The notes under the pieces were generated by a model. It did not search any database. It had not been told where the DNA came from and saw nothing but the letters and a program-made list of their open reading frames with translations. Below are positions 27,144 to 37,364 of a DNA stretch of 64,000 bases, in pieces. Source of the DNA: Oleiphilus sp. (GTDB taxonomy: Bacteria; Pseudomonadota; Gammaproteobacteria; Pseudomonadales; Oleiphilaceae); contig PZPK01000025.1 of the NCBI GenBank assembly GCA_006212045.1, forward strand, positions 1-64,000, written 5' to 3'. Numbering within the stretch: the stretch's first letter is position 1; every line of letters starts with the position of its first letter. A program made the position numbers and the translations under genes.

Positions 27144-27226
27144 CAAAGACGGGAACTGTCCGGTCAGGTTATAATCAAAAACGATCATTGGGAAACTCTT
27201 GAATAGGGGCAGTAGGCAGGGAGACC

Positions 27227-28969
27227 GTGTTTAAACGCAAGTCAAGTTTGTTATTACTGCCACTGCTGTTTCTGGCTGCATTTTTCCTGCAAGCCAACCC
27301 CTATGGCAAGGCGAAACTGGAATTCTCTTCACTCGTCACTGAGGAAGATGTTCCGCTTGAAGAGGTGATCTCTTACCAGGAGGATCAATGGCGGGCGCTC
27401 GAAAACAACATGTACTCGGCCAGTCTTTTCAAGTCAGGCCAGTTGGCGAGTAACGAACGCTCGGTTCTTTGGATCAGAATTCAATTGCCTCGCCGAACGC
27501 GCGACGAAAAGGTTTGGATCGAGTTTTCACCAAACGTTGGACTGGATGGAAGACTGGCCGAGTATCAAAATGGTCGTTGGCAATGGTTTCAGCCCGAAGG
27601 TTTGTCTTCGGCAGAAGAAACGCGCCATCCGGTCAATTTTCTGACCTTTGCGGTCAGCACCGACAACCCGAAAAAAACAGCCTATCTAAAACTCGATACA
27701 TCTCTTGTATTTCATTTCCGTATCAACACCATCGACCAGAATGAACTGATTGGTCAAAGTGTCAAAAGCAATCTGTTCAACGGATTTCTGCTCGGTTTTC
27801 TGTTTCTGGCCATCATCTACAATTTGACAATTGGTATCAGCGCCGGCGAGCGGATGTATGTTTATTACGCTTTCTACGTCTTCTGCAATGCCATTTATAT
27901 TTCGATCATCTCCGGTTACCTGAGACTGATATTCCCGGAATGGGGAGGACTGGGAAATATGGGTAATCTGGGCGCCTCACTGGTGTTGTTTTCAGGCATT
28001 GTATTTGTCAGGGAATTTCTAAATACCTCCCGCTATGCCCCCAAAACCGATTACATTCTTCGTCTGATGCAAAGTCTGCTATTCGCTTCACTGCTCTTCA
28101 TTTCCTTCCTTGATGATTTTATCGCGCTGTTGCTGGTTTTGATTCTTGGCACTATTGCGCCCATCACCGTGCTGACAGCGGCGACCCTTTGCTATCGCGC
28201 CAATCATCCCTACGCAGGGTATTTTCTGTTTGCGTGGAGCCTATTCATCGCTTCCATCTTTATCTGGGTCGGCATGTGGATAGGTATTTTCGAACCTACC
28301 GTGTTCGTTACGCAGGTCTTCAAGGTCGGAGCGATGATCGAAATCACCTTCCTTTCGCTGGTGTTATCGTATCGTTATACCTATCTGAAAGATCAGACTG
28401 AACAGCTGAATAAAGCCAAAACAGCGTTCAAGGAGCTCAGCGAAACCGACGAACTCACCGGCGTACTAAATCGGCGCGGATTCTTGCGTCAGGCTGAAGA
28501 AATTGTTCAGAACAGAGAACAACTTCGTGTCTGGCTGACGATTGATATCGATCATTTCAAGCAGTTTAACGACCAGTATGGTCACATGGCTGGCGATCAC
28601 TTGTTGGCAGAATTCGGAAATATTCTGGATACCAGCAGGCGCCGCGAGGACCTCGCAGCAAAACTGGTAGCCGAACCCAATCAGACCCAGTACCGGAGGG
28701 CGATCACAGGGCGCATTGGTGGAGAGGAATTCGCTGTCGTGGTCACCGATTGCTCTCTCGGTCAGGCCAAGCTGTATGCGGAACGTCTGATAGAAGAATT
28801 CAGAAATCTACTGGTTGAAGATATGCGAGGCCAAAGAGTGGGCAGCACTCTGTCAATCGGGGCAACGGAAATCCGCCCTGAAGACACCCTGGAAAGTGTA
28901 TGGAAACGTGCTGACAAGCTATTGTACGAAGCCAAGAACTCCGGCCGGGATCAGGTGGTCACGGGCTAG
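27227..28969 (+). CDS. 7TMR-DISM diguanylate cyclase
   Basis: The 580-residue membrane protein has a signal or anchor helix and a periplasmic 7TMR-DISM extracellular domain (about 30-180) that may sense a carbohydrate. About seven TM helices follow (190-390). A short coiled linker leads to a GGDEF domain from about 410. The active site reads GGEEF (498-502), so it should make c-di-GMP. RxxD-type product inhibition is not clear. The GTG start has AGGGAG upstream. The neighbouring PilZ gene converges on it and could encode a receptor of its product. Confidence 0.9.
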   Translation: MFKRKSSLLLLPLLFLAAFFLQANPYGKAKLEFSSLVTEEDVPLEEVISYQEDQWRALENNMYSASLFKSGQLASNERSVLWIRIQLPRRTRDEKVWIEFSPNVGLDGRLAEYQNGRWQWFQPEGLSSAEETRHPVNFLTFAVSTDNPKKTAYLKLDTSLVFHFRINTIDQNELIGQSVKSNLFNGFLLGFLFLAIIYNLTIGISAGERMYVYYAFYVFCNAIYISIISGYLRLIFPEWGGLGNMGNLGASLVLFSGIVFVREFLNTSRYAPKTDYILRLMQSLLFASLLFISFLDDFIALLLVLILGTIAPITVLTAATLCYRANHPYAGYFLFAWSLFIASIFIWVGMWIGIFEPTVFVTQVFKVGAMIEITFLSLVLSYRYTYLKDQTEQLNKAKTAFKELSETDELTGVLNRRGFLRQAEEIVQNREQLRVWLTIDIDHFKQFNDQYGHMAGDHLLAEFGNILDTSRRREDLAAKLVAEPNQTQYRRAITGRIGGEEFAVVVTDCSLGQAKLYAERLIEEFRNLLVEDMRGQRVGSTLSIGATEIRPEDTLESVWKRADKLLYEAKNSGRDQVVTG

Positions 28970-28980
28970 GAGACCACCTG
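28952..28980. terminator. Hairpin at the end of the diguanylate cyclase gene
   Basis: CAGGTGGTC and GACCACCTG form a perfect 9-bp stem across the stop codon with an 11-base loop. There is no T tract in either direction, so it may be a 3' stabiliser or weak terminator between convergent genes. Confidence 0.4.
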
Positions 28981-29022
28981 CCAGCGCTCTGTTCATGGTA
29001 AAACCCGGATTCTGAACGAAAC

Positions 29023-29451
29023 TCAGGCAATATTCGGAAAATCCTTGGCGTACTTGCCAATCCACTCATTGGCGGCACCCTCAGCGTCCAGGTCCCTGCC
29101 TTCGACCTCTTTCACCCAAAGGCGGTAATGTTCAATGTGGCAGATTTGCTCGACCATACGTGCGGTATAGGCATCCTCAGCCGATGTAAACTCAATACCT
29201 GCCTCGTACCTGTCAGGCCTGGATAAGCACCAGATCACACGCGCTTCCGCTTCAAAAGGCGGATTAACAACGGGAATCCGGATTTTTACCTTGGTACCCA
29301 CCGCTAAGCGCTCTTTTGAACCAAAGCTTAAACCACCGAGACTGACATCCTGAATCAAATTTGATTCGGATGGACCCATGCGCATGTCACGCTCCAACAA
29401 GGGCGTAAACTCGATCGGTACATCGGAGGGATGACGAATATAGGCTCGCAT
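29023..29451 (-). CDS. PilZ domain protein
   Basis: The 142-residue protein carries a complete c-di-GMP binding signature: RxxxR at R2-R6 and DxSxxG at D35-S37-G40. A C-terminal extension of about 40 residues ends in an amphipathic stretch. It would act as a c-di-GMP receptor, plausibly reading the signal from the convergent 7TMR-GGDEF gene (inference from proximity). A hybrid kinase gene starts a same-strand run behind it, 43 bases upstream. Confidence 0.88.
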   Translation of the reverse strand: MRAYIRHPSDVPIEFTPLLERDMRMGPSESNLIQDVSLGGLSFGSKERLAVGTKVKIRIPVVNPPFEAEARVIWCLSRPDRYEAGIEFTSAEDAYTARMVEQICHIEHYRLWVKEVEGRDLDAEGAANEWIGKYAKDFPNIA

Positions 29452-29494
29452 TTAAAAATCACCACCAGCAAAAAGCCTGACATTTACCAGCAGT

Positions 29495-31828
29495 CTAGCC
29501 CAAGTGTTTTTGCAAAACCATTTTTAGCGCTGAAAGTTTGATCGGTTTCGGCAAAATATCATCCATTCCCACTTGGTAGCAGCGAGCCTGGTCACTTTCC
29601 AGAGAGCTTTCAAGCAATGCGATGGTCGGAGTATGGCCACTGCGTTTCTGGGAGCGCTCTATCTCACAAAGAATCTGGCATGTCTCGTAACCGTCCATTT
29701 CACTCAATTCGCAATCCATAAAGATAAGATCATAAGAGTCAGACTTGAACAGTTCGATCGCTTCAAAACCATTGGTAGCAATATCTACGCGACAGTCATT
29801 CTGTTCCAGCGCTCTGGCTATCAATTGCTGATTGACGATATTTTCCTCAACAACCAGCACTGACCACACAGGTACAATATCCGAAGGACTGTCGCCAAGG
29901 TCTTGCACCGTGTAGCGCGTTACAAGCCGACGGTCACGTCCGACATTACTTTCCCGCTCGGCATACACCTGGCAAATAACGTCTCTGAGATAAGGGTCCC
30001 TGTCCTGCTTGCTCAGAAAACCGACTGCGCCTGCCAGAAAAAACCCTTCTGCATCGCCCAATTGCGGATAGCTGCTGAGCACAATCACCCCCCCTTTCTG
30101 GCCAAGCTCGCTCGCGAGGGAGCGCACCAGCCCGAAACTGTTACCTTGTTCCAGGCGGTCATCGAGCAACACCAGAATGTAGTCATCACCCCGATACAGC
30201 TCAACCACGTCCTTAAGCGCATTGGTATCAGAAACCGTGTCAAACGCAACCCCCCAACCTTCCAGCAATTCAAGGGTAATTCGACGACTTAATTCCAATG
30301 TATCGATAACAACCACGAACACGTGCTGAAGCGAAGATCGATCCAGTACTGTGCCGCCGTCAATGCTCTGTACCAAAGGCAGGCGCAGATCGAACCAATA
30401 GGTTGCGCCGCGCTGTTCGGCGTTTTCCCAAAGCAACTGTCCACCCATCAATCGCGCCAGTTTTTCCGAGGCTTCCAGACTGATGGAGCGTTTTTCCCTA
30501 AGCTCATTGGAAAACCTGTTATGGCCGGGCTGATCAAGCTGAGAAGAGATCTGGCCACGCTCTTCAATGGGCAAGCCGGTATCTTCAATGGACAGCCTGA
30601 CAGTGCAATCTTCCCGATTTCCCGACACCAGTTCCAAATCAATCAGAATATAACCTTTCGAAGTATATTTAATCGCGTTGGATACCAGATTCGTCAGCAG
30701 CTGACGAATACGCGCCGGATCGCCTCTCATATAGTTCGGAATTTCCGCTGCGATACGTGTCTCCAAATCGATTCCCTTTGACTGCGCCCTGAAACGCAAT
30801 AACGAGATCACTCCTGAAACCACCCCCCTCAAACTGAAAGGAATACTGTTTACATGCAATTCACCGGATTCGACGCGGGATAAGTCCAAAACATCATTTA
30901 TGACATGCAACAAGGATTCAAGCGACGCCTTGATGGTATTGGCGTACTCTTTTTGGGTCTCGTTCAGGTCGGATTCTGAAAGCAAGGCGGAAAAACCAAT
31001 CAGGCCGTTCATGGGCGTTCGCAGGTCGTGGCTTAGACTTGCGATGAACTGATTTTTGGCTTCTACGTCCCGAAGGGCTTTGTGATATTTCGCTTCAGCA
31101 TTTTCGACCTGCTGTCGCGCTTCCAGGATCTTGAACTCCGAATCGGTCTTGCTCTTGAGAATAAACTGCCAAAGCGTAGACAGCTCTGTAGTTTCCTGTT
31201 TGGCCACCCTCTGAATCATTTCATCGGAACCATAAGAATCCAGATCTTTCAGAAAATTCCTGGTACGGGCAACCATCCACAGGTTTCCGAGCTGCAAAGC
31301 GAACACCGCACAAACGAGCAGAACCAGCCCATGCCATAACAAGGCTTGCCAAAACTGATTGACGACCTGCTGAAAAACCGCTTGATATGACACGGATATG
31401 GTCAACACGCCAATGCCATAGCCATCTGTCTCCAGACGCCAGTAGCTGATCGGCTCTTCAATGGTATGAGTAGGTTGTTTCTGCAGGTTGCTACCGCGCT
31501 CCAACCAGCGCTCCTGATCACGCAGATCGATACGCCAGAAAAAGGTCGAGTAGGCATCTCCCAAAGGATGACAAGCCAGCTCTATCTCAGACAAAGTGCG
31601 TGTCACACCGCTTTGCTCACGCGCCCAGATCGCTTCTGTCAGCGATGCATAGCGTTGCTCCAGCTCATCTTTCAAACATGTCTGAATCTGCGCCTTGCTA
31701 TTCTCGTAGCTGAGCATTGCCAGGGTCGCCTGTAACACGGCGCTTAAAAGCAGGCCGAATAACATGGTAAATAGCGCGATTCGCCGAAACAGGGGAGCTC
31801 GCCTGAATTGATTCAATATCCGTCGCAT
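29495..31828 (-). CDS. Hybrid sensor histidine kinase with two receiver domains
   Basis: The 777-residue protein has TM helices at about 19-41 and 165-186 bracketing a periplasmic sensor. Then come a coiled linker, a HisKA domain with H267 in SLSHDLRTP, and an ATPase domain. The N box LVSNAIKYT is present. The G1 box reads DTGLP, and no GxGLGL-type G2 box can be found, so ATP binding is doubtful. Two receiver-like domains follow. The first keeps a candidate Asp (LLDD). The second has MDCELSEMDGY and PKP, but Leu replaces the usual Thr. There is no Hpt domain. It lies 43 bases from the PilZ gene. Confidence 0.88.
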   Translation of the reverse strand: MRRILNQFRRAPLFRRIALFTMLFGLLLSAVLQATLAMLSYENSKAQIQTCLKDELEQRYASLTEAIWAREQSGVTRTLSEIELACHPLGDAYSTFFWRIDLRDQERWLERGSNLQKQPTHTIEEPISYWRLETDGYGIGVLTISVSYQAVFQQVVNQFWQALLWHGLVLLVCAVFALQLGNLWMVARTRNFLKDLDSYGSDEMIQRVAKQETTELSTLWQFILKSKTDSEFKILEARQQVENAEAKYHKALRDVEAKNQFIASLSHDLRTPMNGLIGFSALLSESDLNETQKEYANTIKASLESLLHVINDVLDLSRVESGELHVNSIPFSLRGVVSGVISLLRFRAQSKGIDLETRIAAEIPNYMRGDPARIRQLLTNLVSNAIKYTSKGYILIDLELVSGNREDCTVRLSIEDTGLPIEERGQISSQLDQPGHNRFSNELREKRSISLEASEKLARLMGGQLLWENAEQRGATYWFDLRLPLVQSIDGGTVLDRSSLQHVFVVVIDTLELSRRITLELLEGWGVAFDTVSDTNALKDVVELYRGDDYILVLLDDRLEQGNSFGLVRSLASELGQKGGVIVLSSYPQLGDAEGFFLAGAVGFLSKQDRDPYLRDVICQVYAERESNVGRDRRLVTRYTVQDLGDSPSDIVPVWSVLVVEENIVNQQLIARALEQNDCRVDIATNGFEAIELFKSDSYDLIFMDCELSEMDGYETCQILCEIERSQKRSGHTPTIALLESSLESDQARCYQVGMDDILPKPIKLSALKMVLQKHLG

Positions 31829-32164
31829 ACGCCTTGGCTTGTATACTTTGTGCTGAAAAGATGCTTGGGGATTGCGCGTATAAAGCGTGCAAAATCCGGT
31901 AATTTAGTGAACATTATCAGATATTTATCTGCTTCACTATGACTTGAACCGAACTCTGCCCACCAGCGCAGAAAATTGTTCGGGCTTTGACCGCGCGACA
32001 GAGAATCAGATACCGCAGCTCTTGCTATCTATCCGCAGCAAATACAAAACAATCCAGTCAATACATGGATCAGTTTTAATCATTCATTTCTCGCAGACTT
32101 TAACCACTCTTGCTAACCTTTTGCCTGCTGCCCCTTTGCATCTACACGCGTAATTCGTGCTTTT
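31829..32164. promoter_or_regulatory. Divergent regulatory region with nested inverted repeat
   Basis: This 336-base gap separates the hybrid kinase gene (minus) and the DUF3187 gene (plus). Its main structure is at 31905-31939: TAGTGAA and TTCACTA enclose the inner inverted repeat CAGATA-TT-TATCTG (31918-31931). This looks like an operator site, but no regulator is recognised. Nothing convincingly codes here. Confidence 0.5.
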
Positions 32165-33205
32165 ATGATCGAAACATTCCATGCTTTTAGCGGAAGAGTC
32201 ACACATCTGATTGTGCAGGTAATCGTCGTTCTGCTACTCGTTGTTCCTCAACAGAGCTACGCAGAACAGATATTTCAAACCTCAAGCATTGATGTCGAAA
32301 ACCGCTCTCCTTTTTTGATGCTGTTTGGACTGTCACGTCCGCACGTTACCAGCCTTTTGCAGGATGAACAGTGGCGTTACAACGCACGATTCGAGCTCAG
32401 TAACTACCTGAGTGCACACCGTGATCCAAAGGAAAATATATTTATCGATGGCGAAACATGGATTCTCAGCCAGTCGCTTGAGTTTAACTGGCAAGACTAC
32501 CAAATAGGCGTCATGATTCCCTGGTTAAAACATGGTCCGGGTAAGCTTGACCGTTCAATCTACACCTTTCATGACCTGCTTCAGCTGCCCCAGAACGGCC
32601 GGACCGATGATAGGCATGATGAAATATACTGGCGCCTGGAGAAGGATAGTGACGAAATATCAACCTTGAATCAGTCGACACATCGTCTTGGAGATATCCA
32701 GCTTCATCTGACAACAGCCCTCAACAATCCACAGTGGCAGATCAATGCCATGCTCAAGCTTCCCAGCGGACGTTTCAGCAAACAAAGTGGTAGTGAAGCG
32801 CTGGATGCCGGCATATCATTCAGTCAGGCCAATCCGGACTGGCTTGCAAAACGCAGCTGGCTGTCACAACACGCCCTTTCGTTCTGGTGGGGCAGCGGCC
32901 TTACTTACGTCGGAAAATCCGATAAACTGGACGCCATGGACCAGTACCCCCTGGCCGCGACATTTCGGGTGGGTATGGCCTGGAAAAGCACCGAACACTG
33001 GCAAATAAAGGGGCAGCTGGACAGCAATAGCCCCCTGTTCGACTCCGAAATCCGGGAGCTGGGCTGGATGCCGGTACAAGCGAGCCTGAGCGGGCAGTAC
33101 CGTTTTTCGGACACGCGGTATCTGAGCGCCACCATCATCGAAGACTTGCGGCCACGGGTAACGCCGGACGTGATCTTCAGCTTTGAATTTTCCACATTAT
33201 TCTGA
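32165..33205 (+). CDS. DUF3187 envelope protein
   Basis: The 346-residue protein has a signal peptide (about 1-33) and a beta-rich body. Alternating hydrophobic strands and a C-terminal aromatic (SFEFSTLF) suggest an outer-membrane barrel. The pattern ENRSPF near the mature N-terminus, IDGETW, and paired tryptophans match what I know of DUF3187, whose function is unknown. It is followed 26 bases later by a YfaZ-family gene, so both may form an envelope operon. Confidence 0.78.
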   Translation: MIETFHAFSGRVTHLIVQVIVVLLLVVPQQSYAEQIFQTSSIDVENRSPFLMLFGLSRPHVTSLLQDEQWRYNARFELSNYLSAHRDPKENIFIDGETWILSQSLEFNWQDYQIGVMIPWLKHGPGKLDRSIYTFHDLLQLPQNGRTDDRHDEIYWRLEKDSDEISTLNQSTHRLGDIQLHLTTALNNPQWQINAMLKLPSGRFSKQSGSEALDAGISFSQANPDWLAKRSWLSQHALSFWWGSGLTYVGKSDKLDAMDQYPLAATFRVGMAWKSTEHWQIKGQLDSNSPLFDSEIRELGWMPVQASLSGQYRFSDTRYLSATIIEDLRPRVTPDVIFSFEFSTLF

Positions 33206-33231
33206 AAGCTATATCTGGACAAATTGACATT

Positions 33232-33819
33232 ATGACGAAATCCTATATTCAACAATACACTTCCGCCCTCACCCTGACTGTCATTGCTTTATCTGGCTTA
33301 AGCTCTGTGTGTTTCGCAAATGACTTTGATCTGCGTATCAGTGATGATGCATTGCATGCCAATCTCGCGGTTATTGATGAGTACTCTGAGCTGAAGTATG
33401 GCATGGGTTATTTTTATAAAGATGCGGATGAATCGATCAACGTCGTCAATGTGGACTTTCAGTCGCAAGGGCAAACCGCAATGGGCAATCTGCCAACAAC
33501 CGTAGGACTGGGAATACAGGGCAATTATTTCAAAGAGGACAATATCAAAGGCTCAGCTATCGGCATTGGCGGAAACGTCAGAGTAAACCTGCCATCAGCG
33601 CCCGGGGTTTCCATTGAAAGTGAGGCCCACTTTGCACCCGATGTCCTTGCGTTCAGTGATGCCAAGAGCTTTGCCCGGTTCAGGGCACAGGCCAATTATC
33701 GCATCATCCGTACCGCCGACATTTCCGCCGGGTATCGCTATCTTCATACGAAACTCACCAGCGGCAGAAAACGCACGCTGGAAAGTGGTTTGTTTCTGGG
33801 CCTGAAAATCAAGTTCTGA
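33232..33819 (+). CDS. YfaZ-family outer-membrane protein
   Basis: The 195-residue protein has a signal peptide cleaved near residue 29 (CFA-ND). The amphipathic strands are typical of a small barrel and end in LKIKF, a C-terminal aromatic expected for BAM recognition. The glycine-rich middle (GLGIQG, GIGGNVRVNLP) and the GYRYLHTKL strand match YfaZ proteins, whose role is unknown. It follows the DUF3187 gene closely on the same strand. Confidence 0.8.
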   Translation: MTKSYIQQYTSALTLTVIALSGLSSVCFANDFDLRISDDALHANLAVIDEYSELKYGMGYFYKDADESINVVNVDFQSQGQTAMGNLPTTVGLGIQGNYFKEDNIKGSAIGIGGNVRVNLPSAPGVSIESEAHFAPDVLAFSDAKSFARFRAQANYRIIRTADISAGYRYLHTKLTSGRKRTLESGLFLGLKIKF

Positions 33820-33901
33820 GGGGGAGGACAATGACTCAGGGACGGAATCCTGTCAGCGAGTTAACAGGTATCACGCAGGCACCGAATCGGGAACCGGATA
33901 C

Positions 33902-35863
33902 TCAGGTCCCGTTTCGGTCAATCAGGGAGCACCATTTTTGCAACATCTTGTGTAACTCCGAAAAATCGATCGGCTTACTCAGAAAATCATCCATTCCCTG
34001 CTCCAGACAATATTCCCGATCTCCTTTCATGGCGTTGGCCGTCAGCGCAATCACCAGCACTTCGCGATAACGCTCACCGGCGGCGCCTCTTCTGATTTCC
34101 GCCGTCGCCCTATAGCCATCCATCACCGGCATCTGGCAATCCATTAGAAGCAGTTCGTAAGCTGCATTATCAGGCGCTTCCCGCAATATCGACAGTGCCT
34201 GCTCGCCATTCTCTGCAATGTCGCAACTGAGCCCTAACTGCTCCAACAGGCTTTTAGCGACCATTTGATTCACCGCATTATCCTCAATCAGTAGCACGCG
34301 GAGATCGGTGCGTAAACTCTCCTGCCCCGATTGAATCTCTCCAAGACGATTAGAGGCTACGCTGTCAGGCACCTGATTCCCGGCATTTTTCAGCTCTATG
34401 TTAAAGCGAAAACAGCTACCTTTGCCGGGGCAGCTCTCTACCTCAACACCACCGTCCATCAACTCGCAGAGTTTGCTGACAATCGACAAGCCCAGGCCGG
34501 TGCCGCCAAACTTCCTCGTCGTGGAATCATCAGCCTGTTCAAAGACGTTAAAGATTGCGGTCTGCTTTTCCGGTGCAATGCCTATCCCGGTATCAGAAAC
34601 CGTGCAGAAAATGCGTGTTCGATCGCCCTCAAGCGCTTCACTGCCAGCTTCGACGCGAACAGCTCCCTTTTCAGTGAATTTCAACGCATTGCTGATCAAA
34701 TTCGAGAGAATCTGTTTAATTCTATGCATATCACCTTGCAAAGTTTGGTCTGACAAGGCTGATATATCGACTGAAAATTCCAAACCTTTCTGCTGCATAC
34801 TTGGCGTCCAGAACGAGACCATGTCCGCAAACAGCTCACTTGGCAAAAATGTTGCGTATTCAAATCGCAGCTTGCTTGATTCGATTTTGGAAAGGTCGAG
34901 TATGTCGTTCAGGATTTTCAACAGGTTGTTGGCGCTTGCCAAGGCAATCGAGACGCGTTCCCGATCCGCTTCCTTCAAACCGGATTCTTCCAGAAGACTC
35001 AGCATGCCCATAATGCCATTCATTGGCGTACGAATTTCGTGACTCATACCTGCCAGAAAACGGCTCTTAGCACGATTAGCGGACTCCGCGGCCTCCATGG
35101 CTCGTTGCAGTTCATCTGTACGCTTCTTAACGCGCGCCTCCAACTCATTGTTCATGGAGTGCAGAAATTCCTGTTGCTTGCCTATGCGCTCTTTAAGCTG
35201 ACTGAACACGTGATTCAGTCGCTTAAGTTCGGATGTCTTTTCGACATTTACCGCGGATCGTTCGGTGACGGCTTTTGCAGACGCCACCGGGTCCAGACTG
35301 GTATTTTCCATGCGCTGAATAAAGCGGTTAAGGGCCTGAACAACAAACTTTCGAATCACCCACAGAAATACCAGCCAAATCACCACTGCCTGTAGTACCG
35401 TCACGGTCAGCAGGCCGTATAATTCCTCGAACGCACGCGAACGGATCTCATCAATACTGGCGTATAGCTCAGTATGGCCAAGTTTGACGCCCCCTTTTCT
35501 TAAATCAAACTGATAGCTGAGCAAATCAGTAACAGGCGTATTTCGGATTGCGGCAATCCCTTCTGGATAAAGATTATGCCCATCTACGCCCTCAACCTTG
35601 ACGCCTGCAACATCATGCAATTGCATCACACCCTGTAAGGCTGCACCCAGCTGTTCATCATCAAGATTCCAGATGGCGGTGACGATGGCTTGTCCGAAAA
35701 AGGCCTCATAGGATTGGAAATTACGCAAAACCGTTTGCTTGTGATCTTCGACAATGCTGAAAGATTGGAACAACAGAATAACAAGCGTGACCAGCAGATA
35801 CACACCGAAAACGATTCGAAGCAAATAGTTGCCGAGTCCTAATGGCTTTTCAGTATGCTGCAT
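33902..35863 (-). CDS. Hybrid sensor histidine kinase
   Basis: This hybrid kinase is complete in its catalytic parts. TM helices (near 14-36 and 151-173 from this start) bracket a periplasmic domain, followed by a HAMP-like linker and coiled coil. The HisKA motif GMSHEIRTP is followed by N box [10 protein letters not shown]1 DTGIGI and G2 GGTGLGLSI. The receiver domain has [13 protein letters not shown] with phospho-Asp, ALTA and SKP. There is no Hpt, so it needs a separate phosphotransfer partner. The start is uncertain: this ATG, or a GTG at 35905 giving 667 residues. It lies upstream of acpS on the same strand. Confidence 0.93.
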   Translation of the reverse strand: MQHTEKPLGLGNYLLRIVFGVYLLVTLVILLFQSFSIVEDHKQTVLRNFQSYEAFFGQAIVTAIWNLDDEQLGAALQGVMQLHDVAGVKVEGVDGHNLYPEGIAAIRNTPVTDLLSYQFDLRKGGVKLGHTELYASIDEIRSRAFEELYGLLTVTVLQAVVIWLVFLWVIRKFVVQALNRFIQRMENTSLDPVASAKAVTERSAVNVEKTSELKRLNHVFSQLKERIGKQQEFLHSMNNELEARVKKRTDELQRAMEAAESANRAKSRFLAGMSHEIRTPMNGIMGMLSLLEESGLKEADRERVSIALASANNLLKILNDILDLSKIESSKLRFEYATFLPSELFADMVSFWTPSMQQKGLEFSVDISALSDQTLQGDMHRIKQILSNLISNALKFTEKGAVRVEAGSEALEGDRTRIFCTVSDTGIGIAPEKQTAIFNVFEQADDSTTRKFGGTGLGLSIVSKLCELMDGGVEVESCPGKGSCFRFNIELKNAGNQVPDSVASNRLGEIQSGQESLRTDLRVLLIEDNAVNQMVAKSLLEQLGLSCDIAENGEQALSILREAPDNAAYELLLMDCQMPVMDGYRATAEIRRGAAGERYREVLVIALTANAMKGDREYCLEQGMDDFLSKPIDFSELHKMLQKWCSLIDRNGT

Positions 35864-35905
35864 ATTCTTCAAGCTTTCGTCCTGCACATCAAAAAAGGAT
35901 TCCAC

Positions 35906-36228
35906 TGCCCTGTCATATCAGCACCACTACCAACACATTGAACTTTCTCGGCTTCGAAGCCGGATACCCGATGCAAATCTATAATTGACTATTGCCGGAA
36001 CTCACCACTGGCGGCTGGCAATAACACGACCAAAGGCGCATGCAATTCCAAATGAACGCTGATCCGACTACCGTCTTTGCCTGCAAAACATACACTGCTG
36101 TCGGAAAATGACAGCTCGGTGACCGCTATGCCCCGCAGATACACCCCCTTGATCTATATTGAGTGTAGTCATGGTTGGCAGGCATGGCAATCGGGGCGCT
36201 TTGAGTTTGGGCGACAAGGCCAACTGAG
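35906..36228. other. Intergenic region between acpS and the hybrid kinase
   Basis: The 323 bases show no confident gene. A perfect 14-bp palindrome CGGCTTCGAAGCCG (35949-35962) lies 44 bases above the kinase GTG. ATTGCC/GGCAAT arms around 35990-36022 may end the acpS transcript. A plus-strand frame from 36077 is mostly antisense to acpS and is not credited. Confidence 0.45.
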
Positions 36229-36606
36229 CTATTCGAGTACAGCAAAGGCGGACACAAACCCCGCTTCGTCAGTAAGACTCACATGGACATTGCTGGCAGA
36301 TCGTGTCTGCATATGTGCCGCAGCGCCATGCGAAAGGCGGACAAACGGCTGGCCATTATCGTGCCGGTCACATTCAATACTGTGCCAGGACACACCGCCT
36401 CCAATCCCCGTGCCCAGAGCCTTGGACACGGCTTCTTTCAGGGCAAAGCACTTGGCGAGATAGACGTCAGGCCTCGAAGCAGCGCGAAAATGGCTGTATT
36501 CCAAATCACTCAGTATGCGCCTGGCAAAGCGATCACCATACTTATCGAGCGAACTTGAAATCCGGCTAATATCCACCAGATCCGTGCCAACACCGATAAT
36601 TGCCAT
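36229..36606 (-). CDS. acpS: Holo-[acyl-carrier-protein] synthase
   Basis: AcpS moves the phosphopantetheine arm of CoA to a serine of ACP. The 125-residue protein keeps the metal-binding D9 (GVGTDLVDI) and E58 in LAKCFALKEAVSKALGTG, the family signature. It is the last gene of the lepA/lepB-rnc-era-recO-pdxJ-acpS direction on the minus strand, 23 bases after pdxJ. This placement next to pdxJ is conserved in proteobacteria. Confidence 0.96.
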   Translation of the reverse strand: MAIIGVGTDLVDISRISSSLDKYGDRFARRILSDLEYSHFRAASRPDVYLAKCFALKEAVSKALGTGIGGGVSWHSIECDRHDNGQPFVRLSHGAAAHMQTRSASNVHVSLTDEAGFVSAFAVLE

Positions 36607-36629
36607 AAGTTATGCGTCCCTTTAATTCA

Positions 36630-37364
36630 CTAAGCGCGACTCACCGAATCGATCACTTGTCGCATTTCAGCGACGGCTTGCTTGAATCCCACCATCAGGG
36701 CGCGCGCCACAATGGCATGCCCAATGTTTAACTCATGAATTCCATCAATGGACGCGATTTCACGGGTATTGTGATAATGCAATCCATGCCCGGCATTTAC
36801 GATGAGCCCATGGGATCTTGCATAACTAACCCCGTGCCTGATTTTTTCCAGCTCTGTCTCCTGCGCCTCGGGCGTGGTCGCATCGGCATAATGACCGGTA
36901 TGGAGTTCTATGGCCGGCGCTCCGCAACGCAGCGCTGAGTCGATCTGGCTTTCCTCTGCGTCAATAAAAAGGGAAACTTCCGTGCCAAGTGCTGCCAATT
37001 TCTCGCAAGCGCGGCCAACCCGCGCTTCCTGACTCACCACATCCAGCCCTCCCTCTGTCGTAAGCTCTTCACGCTTTTCCGGCACCAGACAGCAGTGCTC
37101 CGGTTGGATTTCAGCAGCCAACGCCAACATTGCGTCCGTGACTGCCATTTCCAGATTCATGCGTGTCTGCAGGGTTTCTTTCATTAACCTGACATCACGT
37201 TCCTGAATATGTCTGCGGTCCTCTCTGGGGTGAATCGTAATACCATCTGCCCCGGCTTCCTCGGCCAGCATGGCCGCTTGCACCGGGTCGGGGTAGCGGG
37301 TACCGCGCGCCTGTCGCAAAGTCGCCACATGATCTACATTCACCCCAAGTAATACTCTTTCCAT
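36630..37364 (-). CDS. pdxJ: Pyridoxine 5'-phosphate synthase
   Basis: PdxJ condenses 1-deoxyxylulose 5-phosphate with 3-amino-2-oxopropyl phosphate to form PNP, the last ring-forming step of vitamin B6 synthesis. The 244-residue TIM-barrel protein has [16 protein letters not shown] at the start, [12 protein letters not shown], and the catalytic glutamate block MNLEMA. Its start overlaps the recO stop by one base (TGATG), so translation is coupled. Confidence 0.97.
   Translation of the reverse strand: MERVLLGVNVDHVATLRQARGTRYPDPVQAAMLAEEAGADGITIHPREDRRHIQERDVRLMKETLQTRMNLEMAVTDAMLALAAEIQPEHCCLVPEKREELTTEGGLDVVSQEARVGRACEKLAALGTEVSLFIDAEESQIDSALRCGAPAIELHTGHYADATTPEAQETELEKIRHGVSYARSHGLIVNAGHGLHYHNTREIASIDGIHELNIGHAIVARALMVGFKQAVAEMRQVIDSVSRA

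Noticed and set aside
31944-32153. 69-codon plus-strand frame in the divergent region
   Set aside because: No ribosome site or family match, and it lies in a probable promoter region.
36077-36463. 128-codon plus-strand frame
   Set aside because: Mostly antisense to acpS, which is certain.
33902-36606. Reading the hybrid kinase near acpS as BarA/GacS
   Set aside because: It has only one receiver and no Hpt domain, so it lacks the BarA layout; only the generic name is supported.
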